DNA of 8,003 nt, from positions 1 through 8,003 of the forward strand of contig JBBRMT010000220.1 in NCBI GenBank assembly GCA_038230695.1, in the 5' to 3' direction. The notes under the pieces were generated by a model. The model was not told where the DNA came from and made no database searches. It saw only the letters and a list, made by a program, of their open reading frames with translations. Source of the DNA: QHBQ01 sp038230695. Its GTDB lineage: Bacteria > Chloroflexota > Chloroflexia > QHBQ01. Both the position numbers and the translations under genes were made by a program. Positions 1 through 6,146 of the stretch are shown here, one piece after another (positions within the stretch are counted from its first letter, which is position 1; each line of letters starts with the position of its first letter).

Positions 1-1317
1 AATGGCGTAGAAGACAATGGCGAATATCAGGGTCAGCAGCGGGGTAGTCAGCCAGGCCCACTCCCGCCGCCCTAGTTGGCGCAGCAGCAGGTAGTTGAGC
101 GGGCCAACCACGATTATATAGACGAGCAACACGACCAGCAGCAGGGCGGGGGCAGGTAGGGCAAGTTGGGGCAGCAGTGAATTGCCAGACCCAACACTGC
201 CAATATTTAGCGCATTGAAGCTGGGGCCGCCGTAATGAGCCGCCAAAAGTTTTTGCCACAGTTGGGGGTATCCGCCCCAGGCCCGCAACGCGCCCAGGTT
301 GGGGTCCACCCCAATGTAGCTAATCCGCCCCCGCCCGTAGTTGCGCTGCGCCAGCAGGGGCGTGCCATCGCCGAAAGCGGCCAGCAGATGAGCGGCGGGT
401 TGCAAGGATGCGCTGCCGGCCGCCACCTGCGCGGTGAGAGTAATCGGTTCGCTGCTGCCTGCAAACTTTGCCAGCGGGCTGAGGTCGCTGACTGGCTGTG
501 GCGGGCCAACCCGCACCGGCAAGATGTCGGCGAAGGCCGCCGCATTGCCCACTGCGGCCTGCCCGCCGCCGATGACCAGGTCGCCGCCACCGACTACCCA
601 GGCGCGGAGCGCATCTGTCTGCGCGGCGCTCAGGCGCGACGTATCACTATCCGCGATGATCAGTGCGTCCAGCCCATCGAGCGCGGCGGGCGCGGGTGGC
701 AACTCGTCGAGGCCAATATGCGCTACGACGGTGCGCGAGGATACGTTGCCCCTGCTGAGAGGCGCATTGCCGAGGGTCATACCGCTCAGGCCACTCAAAG
801 CTCCGCCGTCGCTGCTTACCACTGCGGCGATGAAGCTGGAGTTGTCGTTGAAGCTAAGGCTGACATCTTGCTGCAGTAGTAGGTTATTGCCCAGATGCAA
901 GGTTAGTTGCAGGCTGCCACTATAGTTGCCGCTGAGTGCGTAGAGCCAGACCTGCTTGCGTGAATGGCCGGGCAGCACTACATCCGCGCTAGATGATTGT
1001 ACGCGCCCTTGCCCCACCAGAGTCAGCGTGCCGCTGCGATCAGCATCACCGTCGTTATTCAGAGTCACCTGTACCCCAAACCACTCGCCATTACGGTAGT
1101 TGCCCTGGAATCCGGCCTTGGCTGTTGCAGTCAACGTTACCAGCGGCGTGTTGGTCGGCGTGTTGGCGGCGGTGTTGCCGATGCTAACCTCTGCGGCCAA
1201 CCCCCGCGCACCCCCACCTAGCAGCATGAGCAGCACTCCCCCCAGCACAACAATTACCCCCCACCGCTGCGATGGAGGGTATGCGAGTGTTGATGAAGGT
1301 TGTACGCTGCTTCTCAC
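1..1317 (-). CDS. Exported membrane protein with glutamine-amidotransferase-like ectodomain (3' end missing)
   Basis: An open frame of 439 codons runs from GTG at 1317 off the left edge. Residues 1-42 look like a signal peptide: hydrophobic core about 20-39, then GLA-AEV. Residues about 45-155 resemble an Ig/CARDB-like beta domain. Residues about 160-360 resemble the class I glutamine-amidotransferase-like fold of bacterial membrane proteins: a D-G-L-D-A-L-I-I strand, a helix with L-R-A-W, G-G-G-D-L-V-I-G-G (243-251), then G-R-G-R-I-S-Y-I-G-V-D and a W-x-x-L-L helix. I see no catalytic Cys, so a binding or structural role is more likely than amide transfer. Helices at about 388-408 and from 421 anchor it, with V-G-P-L-N-Y-L-L-L-R between them. 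An in-frame TGA at 1327-1329 limits the start to GTG 1317 or TTG 1323; the ribosome site is weak. Only 25 bases separate it from the upstream PH-domain gene, so co-transcription is likely. The specific function is unknown. Confidence 0.8.
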   Translation of the reverse strand, partial: MRSSVQPSSTLAYPPSQRWGVIVVLGGVLLMLLGGGARGLAAEVSIGNTAANTPTNTPLVTLTATAKAGFQGNYRNGEWFGVQVTLNNDGDADRSGTLTLVGQGRVQSSSADVVLPGHSRKQVWLYALSGNYSGSLQLTLHLGNNLLLQQDVSLSFNDNSSFIAAVVSSDGGALSGLSGMTLGNAPLSRGNVSSRTVVAHIGLDELPPAPAALDGLDALIIADSDTSRLSAAQTDALRAWVVGGGDLVIGGGQAAVGNAAAFADILPVRVGPPQPVSDLSPLAKFAGSSEPITLTAQVAAGSASLQPAAHLLAAFGDGTPLLAQRNYGRGRISYIGVDPNLGALRAWGGYPQLWQKLLAAHYGGPSFNALNIGSVGSGNSLLPQLALPAPALLLVVLLVYIIVVGPLNYLLLRQLGRREWAWLTTPLLTLIFAIVFYAI

Positions 1318-1341
1318 TTTCAATTCTCAACTTTCAACTCA
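1314..1341. repeat. Degenerate heptanucleotide array, four units
   Basis: Four consecutive 7-base units read TCACTTT, CAATTCT, CAACTTT and CAACTCA on the plus strand. The array fills the gap between the PH-domain gene (stop at 1343-1345) and the next gene, and it contains that gene's GTG start codon (1315-1317) and the in-frame stop before it. It resembles the short tandemly repeated heptamers (STRR) described in cyanobacteria. Confidence 0.6.
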
Positions 1342-1342
1342 A

Positions 1343-2734
1343 TTAAATATCGAAGAAGTTACTGCTATTGGGACGGCGCACCTGATTGGGGTTGTCGAGA
1401 CTGCCGTAGACCTGGGTGCTGTCGGGGGGTAGCGCGAGATTGTGGTCGAAATACTTGGCGAATACCGCCAGCCAGTCCACGATGTCGTTATCCCACTGCG
1501 CGGCCTCGCGGGCGCGTTGCGCTTCGAGGCGGGTAGTAACCTCCTGCTGCACGGCGCGAGGATCGGGGATTTCGTTGAAGTAAAACGCGGTGGCCTCTCC
1601 AGGGGTCTTGATCACCAGCGTGCCGTAGTTGAACATCACCGCAATCGGATTTTTGATGGTGTAGCTAACGTCGGTGATGCGGCTGAACATCGTCTCCTTG
1701 ACCACCTCGCGCCCGCCCAGCGGCTTCTTCTCCACAGTCAGCACGCGGTCATGGGTGAGGCTGTACTTGGAGTTGCGCCAGGTTTCGTATATGTACCAGA
1801 AGACGGGGATTAGAATGATGATTATTACCATTGCGACGATAGCAACGATGCGGTTCAACGTGTCGAGCAGGTCATTGGGAGTGGTATTAGCAATGGCATA
1901 GGGGTCGCTGGGGGTAGCCATAAGTCGCGACACCCAGATGGTCAACAGCCAGATGATGATCACCAGCGCCAGCACGCCGAGTGGCCTTAGTTCGTCCCTG
2001 AGCAGAAACAGGGGATGGCGATGCCAGACTACGGTTTCGCCCTGGCGCTGCGGGCGGTGGGGGAACAGGATGTTGAAGCGATCAAGGCCGGTCTCCTGGG
2101 GGTTGACGAACGGCGCTTCCATCGGCTTGTCGTTGGGGTCATCAACTCCGCGAATCTTATCGCGCAACACTGCACGGCGGCGTTCCTCCCTGACCGGCAG
2201 CGCCTCCTGATTGACCTGACGGCGCACCTCCAGGATCTTCTCGCGCAGGTAGCGAGGCTTGGGCAAGGAAGTAAGGCTGAGCACACCGAGGCCAGCGGTA
2301 TCTAGGGCCAGGTTGCCGAAGTCGAGCGTCTGGGCGATGCGACCGGGGAACTCGATGCGTACATTATGTACCTTGTTTATCGTCGCCTGGCTCTGCTGCT
2401 CCTGGATGCCGATGGTTTTGTCTATAAAGATGACCCGCTGGTTGGTGAGGATGAAGAAATCGTTAGTCCAGTCGAGGATGCGGTAGCCAATATAGATGAG
2501 GCCAATAAGCAGCGGGATGATGATTGCGCTGCCCTTGAGCCAGGGGTTGTCAATGGGGATGAAGAGGACGGCAAAGCCCAAGATGACCAGGATCACGGCG
2601 AGAAACAGCAGCAATCCGCCGCGCTGCACTATCGAGAACCAGTGGCGGCGGCGTTCCAGCACCACGTACTCATTAGAGTTCAGATGCTTGATGTGGGATT
2701 TGGTCGCGCCCTGTGTTGTGCCGTTCATGCCCAT
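1343..2734 (-). CDS. Membrane protein with two bacterial PH (bPH2/DUF304-like) domains
   Basis: The product is 463 residues from ATG 2734. It has hydrophobic helices at about 40-60, 68-86, 252-270 and 297-316. Each pair is followed by a soluble stretch that looks like a bacterial PH domain of the YdbS/YdbT type: about 90-175 (F-F-I-L-T-N-Q-R-V-I-F-I-D) and about 320-405 (K-Y-S-L-T-H-D-R-V-L-T-V-E, then S-R-I-T-D-V). The helix pair plus PH unit is thus duplicated. The linker at 176-215 is charged and proline-containing. Family members are poorly characterised envelope proteins, so no reaction is claimed. The frame continues upstream to ATG 2827, but those extra codons read through a palindromic repeat (2810-2849). 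ATG 2734 has AAGGG about ten bases upstream, and ATG 2728 is also possible. It is probably co-transcribed with the gene ending at position 1. Confidence 0.85.
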   Translation of the reverse strand: MGMNGTTQGATKSHIKHLNSNEYVVLERRRHWFSIVQRGGLLLFLAVILVILGFAVLFIPIDNPWLKGSAIIIPLLIGLIYIGYRILDWTNDFFILTNQRVIFIDKTIGIQEQQSQATINKVHNVRIEFPGRIAQTLDFGNLALDTAGLGVLSLTSLPKPRYLREKILEVRRQVNQEALPVREERRRAVLRDKIRGVDDPNDKPMEAPFVNPQETGLDRFNILFPHRPQRQGETVVWHRHPLFLLRDELRPLGVLALVIIIWLLTIWVSRLMATPSDPYAIANTTPNDLLDTLNRIVAIVAMVIIIILIPVFWYIYETWRNSKYSLTHDRVLTVEKKPLGGREVVKETMFSRITDVSYTIKNPIAVMFNYGTLVIKTPGEATAFYFNEIPDPRAVQQEVTTRLEAQRAREAAQWDNDIVDWLAVFAKYFDHNLALPPDSTQVYGSLDNPNQVRRPNSSNFFDI

Positions 2735-2809
2735 TGTACTAACCCTTACCCTTATAGTGGGTATATTCAGCAACTCAGCTTTAGTGCGTTCGCCCACATA
2801 ATCAGCTGT

Positions 2810-2849
2810 GTAGGGGCGCAGATTCATCGCGCCCTGGTGAGCGCCCTAC
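2810..2849. repeat. Short palindromic element, GTAGGGGCG family, copy 1
   Basis: The outer arms are GTAGGGGCGC (2810-2819) and GCGCCCTAC (2841-2849), pairing with one extra G on the left. An inner pair is GGGCGC (2814-2819) with GCGCCC (2829-2834). It lies in the 154-base gap between the small gene at 2889 and the PH-domain gene. No T-run follows on the minus strand, so it is not a classical intrinsic terminator. A related element with the same ends lies at 7320-7366. The rest of the gap holds no gene and no convincing promoter. Confidence 0.6.
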
Positions 2850-2888
2850 CTTTCCGAATTAGCACCATTGCTTACATAGTCTACAACA

Positions 2889-3167
2889 TTAGTGGCTCTC
2901 TGCCTCTGCTGCTTCCTCAGTGGCAATCTTAGTGTAAAGACGGGCTTTGTACTCTGCGAACGGCACCGCAGTGGCTTCAGCTTCAGCGGCCATACGGATA
3001 TGGTCCGCCGGTGTCAGTTCGTCGTCAAGCGATGCGGCGTGCCGAGCTAACTTACGTTGGGCAGGGTGTTGAAGTACGCCCACGGCATAGGTGGCTATAT
3101 CCTGCTTACCGGCGGCCTGTTCTACGATAATCGCCACATCTTCGGGCCGTTCAAGGGTGAGAGACAT
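2889..3167 (-). CDS. Small hypothetical protein, possibly antitoxin-like
   Basis: This is a 92-residue acidic protein that I do not recognise at family level. The N-terminal pattern, a short strand (M-S-L-T-L) followed by P-E-D-V and two amphipathic helices, recalls ribbon-helix-helix antitoxins of the VapB type. The C-terminal half is helical and rich in Ala, Glu and Arg, with a F-A-E-Y-K-A-R-L segment. No Cys or membrane segment is present. The start is well supported: GAGGAG lies at 3177-3182, nine bases before ATG 3167, with a clear promoter further upstream. No PIN or other toxin gene follows; the next gene encodes a PH-domain membrane protein. If it is an antitoxin it is therefore an orphan. 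The gene is very probably real because promoter, ribosome site and frame all agree. The antitoxin idea is weak. Confidence 0.75.
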   Translation of the reverse strand: MSLTLERPEDVAIIVEQAAGKQDIATYAVGVLQHPAQRKLARHAASLDDELTPADHIRMAAEAEATAVPFAEYKARLYTKIATEEAAEAESH

Positions 3168-3211
3168 GGCTTGTAGCTCCTCACAGGTTAGTCAATGCCA
3201 ACTCAAACCTC

Positions 3212-3233
3212 ATCAGCATATTGTCATGCTCAT
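3212..3233. promoter_or_regulatory. Operator-like inverted repeat over the start of transcription
   Basis: The arms ATCAGCAT (3212-3219) and ATGCTCAT (3226-3233) are inverted with seven of eight positions paired, around a six-base centre. The repeat directly abuts the -10 box and would cover the transcription start. A bound dimer there would block RNA polymerase. Autoregulation by the 92-residue product is a guess based on position. Confidence 0.35.
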
Positions 3234-3262
3234 ATCATACAACATTATGTCACCTTAGTCAA
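3234..3262 (-). promoter_or_regulatory. Sigma70-type promoter for the small gene at 2889-3167
   Basis: On the minus strand TTGACT (3257-3262) and TATGAT (3234-3239) are separated by exactly 17 bases. Each hexamer matches the consensus at five of six positions. The -35 box overlaps the TGA stop codon (3259-3261) of the preceding sugar transferase gene. Transcription would begin near 3227, leaving a leader of about 60 bases. Confidence 0.75.
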
Positions 3263-4821
3263 TAAGCGCCGCGTCCGCTGATTACCGCTGGGATAGTACG
3301 CAGCAGGATTTTGAGGTCGAGGCCGAGCGACCAGTTCTCCGCATAATAGAGGTCTAGCTTGACCATCTCCTCGAAGCTGAGGTCGCTGCGCCCGCTAACC
3401 TGCCACAACCCGGTCAGGCCGGGGGTGATGTTCAGCCGCTGCCGCGCCCAGTCGTCGTACTTCTCTACTTCGGGGACGATGGCGGGGCGAGGGCCGACCC
3501 AACTCATATCCCCTTTCAGGATGTTGAACAGTTGGGGTAGCTCGTCCAGGCTCAACTTACGCGTGATGCGCCCCACCGGGGTTGTGCGTGGGTCGTTTTT
3601 CATCTTGAAGGCAATGCCTTCGCGGTCGCTGAGGGCAAGCAGGGCGGCACGGCGCTGCTCGGCATCACGATACATAGAGCGGAACTTGTAGAACTTGAAG
3701 ACCTGCCCATCCTTGCCCACCCGCTCTTGACCGAGGATAACCGGGCCAGGTGAGGTGAGCTTAACTGCTAGAGCGGTGAGCAACATCAACGGCACGCCTG
3801 GGATCAGCACCAGCAGGGTGAAGGCGATGTCCAGGCCGCGCTTGAGCAGCAGGTTGCCGCCGCGCAGCGATACCCCCTTCACCCCCACCAGCGGTACGCC
3901 GTTGATGCCATTGATCTGCACCTGGTTGAAGCTCATCTCGAAGAGGTCAGGCACCAGCTTGAAGGCCACTCCACTGCGGCGGCAGTGTTCGATTACCTCC
4001 ACGATTTTGCTGTGCTGCTCGGCGGGCAGGGCGATGATTACTTCCTCCACGTTGTTGCTATCCACCGCCCGCGCAATCGCGTCCAGGTTGCCCAGGTAGG
4101 TAATGTCAGCAGCGTGGCGGCGCTCAATGGGGATGGTCCACGACTTCTCATCGGGGTTGTCCTCCACATAGCCAACCAGCTTGTAGCCATGTTCGGGCCG
4201 CTCTACCACATCCTTCATAATGCGCTGGCCCGCTTGCCCCGCACCCACCACCAAGACCTGTAGCACATCAACGCCGCGCTGCCACAGATAACGGCGCAAC
4301 AGCATCACCAACCCCCGTGCGATGCCGAACAGCAGGATAATCGCCAGCCAGGTGTAGAGATAGATAAGGCGGGAGTAGAGGTTGGCCTGCACGAAAGCGA
4401 GGGCGAGGATAATCACGACGGCAATGGCGGTGAGCGAACCGCTGACGATCACGCTCATCGCGTCGAGCCAGCTTGAGCCACGCGGCAGGCGGTAAAGTCC
4501 CTTCCAGGTGAACGCCAGCAGCACCGCCACGCTAGTCGCCACCATCAGCGGGAAGTATACGCTAACTGCCACCTGGCTGGACTCGTTGATCGTGCCGCCC
4601 AAAGCCAGTTCATAGCGCACCCAGTAGGCGAGCAGAAAGGCGAGATTGACCAGCAGTGCGTCGGTGAGAACATAGAGAGAGACCACCATCCAGTGTTGGC
4701 GCTGCAAGAACGAGCGGGCCGGTGGGTGACGGACCACCGCTACGGGTACGGCGGGGCTTGAGGCTGCCCCTTTGCTTTCGGACGAAGGCGAAACTTGCAT
4801 CTTTTCTTTCTGCTCCAGCAA
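3259..4821 (-). CDS. Exopolysaccharide polyprenyl-phosphate sugar-1-phosphate transferase (WcaJ/EpsE type)
   Basis: The product is 520 residues from TTG 4821. Members of this family transfer a sugar-1-phosphate, often glucose or galactose, from UDP-sugar to undecaprenyl phosphate at the inner face of the membrane. This starts repeat-unit assembly for exopolysaccharide or capsule. Hydrophobic helices lie at about 45-68, 86-106, 122-146 and 152-176. A Rossmann-like CoA_binding_3 domain follows at about 186-310 (V-L-V-V-G-A-G-Q-A-G at 189-198). A further hydrophobic helix at about 330-355 leads into the catalytic sugar transferase domain. That domain shows the family blocks L-S-L-D-E-L-P-Q-L-F-N-I-L-K-G-D-M-S (423-440), V-G-P-R-P (442-446) and T-P-G-L-T-G-L-W-Q-V-S-G-R (466-478). 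The length is normal. TTG 4821 has AGGA six bases upstream; ATG 4800 is an alternative with a poorer site and loses seven residues. No other polysaccharide gene lies in the window. The exact sugar cannot be told. Confidence 0.93.
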   Translation of the reverse strand: MLEQKEKMQVSPSSESKGAASSPAVPVAVVRHPPARSFLQRQHWMVVSLYVLTDALLVNLAFLLAYWVRYELALGGTINESSQVAVSVYFPLMVATSVAVLLAFTWKGLYRLPRGSSWLDAMSVIVSGSLTAIAVVIILALAFVQANLYSRLIYLYTWLAIILLFGIARGLVMLLRRYLWQRGVDVLQVLVVGAGQAGQRIMKDVVERPEHGYKLVGYVEDNPDEKSWTIPIERRHAADITYLGNLDAIARAVDSNNVEEVIIALPAEQHSKIVEVIEHCRRSGVAFKLVPDLFEMSFNQVQINGINGVPLVGVKGVSLRGGNLLLKRGLDIAFTLLVLIPGVPLMLLTALAVKLTSPGPVILGQERVGKDGQVFKFYKFRSMYRDAEQRRAALLALSDREGIAFKMKNDPRTTPVGRITRKLSLDELPQLFNILKGDMSWVGPRPAIVPEVEKYDDWARQRLNITPGLTGLWQVSGRSDLSFEEMVKLDLYYAENWSLGLDLKILLRTIPAVISGRGAY

Positions 4822-4896
4822 GGCTAATCCTGACCTTATACGTGCCGCAGGTACTTAGACATAGCAAATATAGTGCCGCGTTAACAATTATTCGCA

Positions 4897-4905
4897 ATTA
4901 TACCA
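4897..4905 (-). promoter_or_regulatory. Extended -10 promoter for the sugar transferase gene
   Basis: The minus strand reads TGG-TATAAT, a perfect -10 box with the TGn extension that can replace a -35 box. No good -35 hexamer lies at the right distance. It starts two bases after the TAA stop (4908-4910) of the solute-binding protein gene. The leader to TTG 4821 would be about 70 bases. The 86-base gap holds nothing else I recognise. Confidence 0.55.
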
Positions 4906-4907
4906 CA

Positions 4908-5765
4908 TTAGCGAAACCACCTTGCGGCCAACCGATCCAGTTCCCCGCTGCTCTGCGCCTGGGCGATAGCGGCATCGGCTAGGCGAGCAAGTTGCTTGCT
5001 ATCCTTGCCCACTGCGACCACATAGGGTACGCTGCCGACATTTGTAAGAGTTATTATCTTATTCCCCCTCCCTGAAACAGGGGGGGTAAGGGGGGGTGGC
5101 GCGGCCTGCCACGCAGCGGTGGCGATGGAGTCAACGATGGCGGCATCGAGCTTGCCGCTGACGAGGGCATCAAGCGCATCAGTGGGTAGGTCGAAGGTGA
5201 TGAGGGTGAGTGGCGCAGTGGAGTGATCGCGGTTGTAGCGGCGGGCCTGCTCATCACTCTGGCTGCCCAGTTCCACGCCGACGCGCTTGCCGCCCAGTTC
5301 GGCTACCCCCATGATGCTGCTGCCGCTTGGCACAACTAGCACTGGCGCAGCGTTGAAGTAGGCGCGGGTGTAGATTACGTCGGCGCTGCGCTCGTAGATG
5401 AACGGCAGCGCAGAGATGATCATGTCTACATCGCCAGCGGTCAGCTTGCTGTACAGCGCATCGCTGGCAATCGGTACGATTTGCACCTGCACGTTCGGGC
5501 CAATTACACCCGCGATGTAGCTGGCAAGATCCACATCGTAGCCCACCAGCTTGCCGCCAACGTAGCTCTCGAACGGCGCATAGGTGGGGTCCATGCCCAC
5601 GAGCAGGGTGTGGCTGGCCTGCACCCGCAACAGCGCGGAGTCGGGCGGCTCCTGCCTGCCATAATAAACCAGCGTGCCGAGCGCGATGATGGCGGCGATT
5701 GCCAGCAGGTCAAGAACAATGGTAAATGGTGAATGGTGAATGGTAAATGAGGAGCTACGTGCCAT
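4908..5765 (-). CDS. Family-3 solute-binding protein (amino-acid ABC transporter type), membrane-anchored
   Basis: The product has 285 residues. Family-3 binding proteins capture amino acids or similar solutes outside the membrane and deliver them to an ABC permease. A hydrophobic segment at about 16-35 looks like an uncleaved anchor; there is no lipobox Cys. The first lobe begins at about 53 with L-L-V-G-M-D-P-T-Y-A-P-F-E and G-Y-D-V-D-L, typical of the family. D-M-I-I-S-A-L follows at 114-120, then G-K-R-V-G-V-E-L-G at 159-167 and L-D-A-A-I-V-D at 206-212. Residues about 222-236 (PPPLTPP-type) are not family-like and coincide with a GC-rich palindrome in the DNA. ATG 5765 is the only ordinary start, because a TAG stands three codons before it and no ATG, GTG or TTG lies between it and the anchor. 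No permease or ATPase gene is adjacent. Amino-acid specificity is not certain, and a sensor or structural role is possible. Confidence 0.88.
   Translation of the reverse strand: MARSSSFTIHHSPFTIVLDLLAIAAIIALGTLVYYGRQEPPDSALLRVQASHTLLVGMDPTYAPFESYVGGKLVGYDVDLASYIAGVIGPNVQVQIVPIASDALYSKLTAGDVDMIISALPFIYERSADVIYTRAYFNAAPVLVVPSGSSIMGVAELGGKRVGVELGSQSDEQARRYNRDHSTAPLTLITFDLPTDALDALVSGKLDAAIVDSIATAAWQAAPPPLTPPVSGRGNKIITLTNVGSVPYVVAVGKDSKQLARLADAAIAQAQSSGELDRLAARWFR
5064..5099. repeat. GC-rich palindrome inside the solute-binding protein gene
   Basis: On the plus strand CCCTCCCTG (5066-5074), AAA (5075-5077) and CAGGGGGGG (5078-5086) form a stem of nine pairs, one of them T-G. A second run of seven G follows at 5090-5096. 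It is read in frame as residues about 222-236 (PPPLTPPVSGRGN) and leaves the frame intact. The sequence style matches intergenic palindromes rather than the surrounding gene. Confidence 0.6.
5719..5746. repeat. Heptanucleotide array, four units, inside the start of the solute-binding protein gene
   Basis: The units ATGGTAA, ATGGTGA, ATGGTGA and ATGGTAA follow each other without gaps. The array encodes residues about 7-16 (FTIHHSPFTI), so the seven-base period appears as a seven-residue peptide period. Confidence 0.8.
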
Positions 5766-5810
5766 TTGTGCCTATCTTCGTGGGGGTGTAAACTGCCCAA
5801 CAATCCCCAT

Positions 5811-5838
5811 TCTACCTTCTACCTTCTACCTTTTACAT
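5811..5838. repeat. Heptanucleotide array, four units, in a gene gap
   Basis: Three exact TCTACCT units and a variant TTTACAT lie end to end in the 79-base gap between the small membrane protein gene (stop 5845) and the solute-binding protein gene (start 5765). Confidence 0.8.
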
Positions 5839-5844
5839 TTATAT

Positions 5845-6129
5845 TCAGAGCAGGTTGGCGTGGGCGAAGAAGTGCATCACGATGAGGGCGGCGAGGCCCA
5901 ACCCCAGCAGTCCGCCGATAATGAAGCCGGGCAGCCCACCCAGTATTACGCCAAGATACCCGCCGATGAACAGCACCACCAGTGCGGCGATCGCGGCGAT
6001 TACCAGCAGGAAACCACGAAACACGCGGTCGAGCTTGGTCCAAAGCTGCGGCCTGCTGAAGAAGTACCACAGCCCCGCCACCACCAGCGCGGTTACGAGC
6101 AGGATTGTCCAGGCGATTTGCTCAAACAT
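5845..6129 (-). CDS. Small hypothetical membrane protein
   Basis: The product is 94 residues and almost wholly hydrophobic. Helices lie at about 4-24, 42-60 and 62-86. A short polar segment with Arg, Lys and Asp (S-R-P-Q-L-W-T-K-L-D-R-V-F-R) separates the first from the rest. The last two are glycine-rich (G-G-Y-L-G-V-I-L-G-G, G-G-L-L-G-L-G-L), allowing close helix packing. The family is not recognised and no function is claimed. The frame is open further upstream, but that stretch is antisense-frame shadow over the hydrolase gene. ATG 6129 is chosen because a TATAAT box sits exactly six bases before it and the protein begins cleanly with M-F-E-Q. No Shine-Dalgarno sequence is present. It follows the hydrolase gene by 17 bases and precedes the solute-binding protein gene. 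Confidence 0.75.
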   Translation of the reverse strand: MFEQIAWTILLVTALVVAGLWYFFSRPQLWTKLDRVFRGFLLVIAAIAALVVLFIGGYLGVILGGLPGFIIGGLLGLGLAALIVMHFFAHANLL

Positions 6130-6135
6130 GGGGGT

Positions 6136-6144
6136 ATTATACCA
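6136..6144 (-). promoter_or_regulatory. Extended -10 promoter giving a leaderless transcript
   Basis: The minus strand reads TGG-TATAAT, two bases after the TAG stop (6147-6149) of the hydrolase gene. With the last T of the box at -7, transcription would begin at 6129, the A of the ATG. The intervening six bases contain no ribosome binding site, which fits leaderless translation. Confidence 0.6.
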
Positions 6145-6146
6145 CT

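Noticed and set aside
235..879. A 214-codon open frame on the plus strand
   Set aside because: It is antisense to the exported GATase-like gene, which shows signal peptide, domain motifs and membrane helices in one continuous frame.
2732..2800. Promoter for the PH-domain gene using TTGCTG and TATAAG
   Set aside because: The two boxes are only 11 bases apart, too close for a sigma70 promoter, and no other -35 box fits.
2735..2827. Longer start (ATG 2827) for the PH-domain protein
   Set aside because: The first codons read through the palindromic element at 2810-2849, and the segment has no domain character. ATG 2734 has a better ribosome site.
5811..5838. Heptamer array as a CRISPR-like array
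   Set aside because: The units are contiguous seven-base repeats with no spacers.
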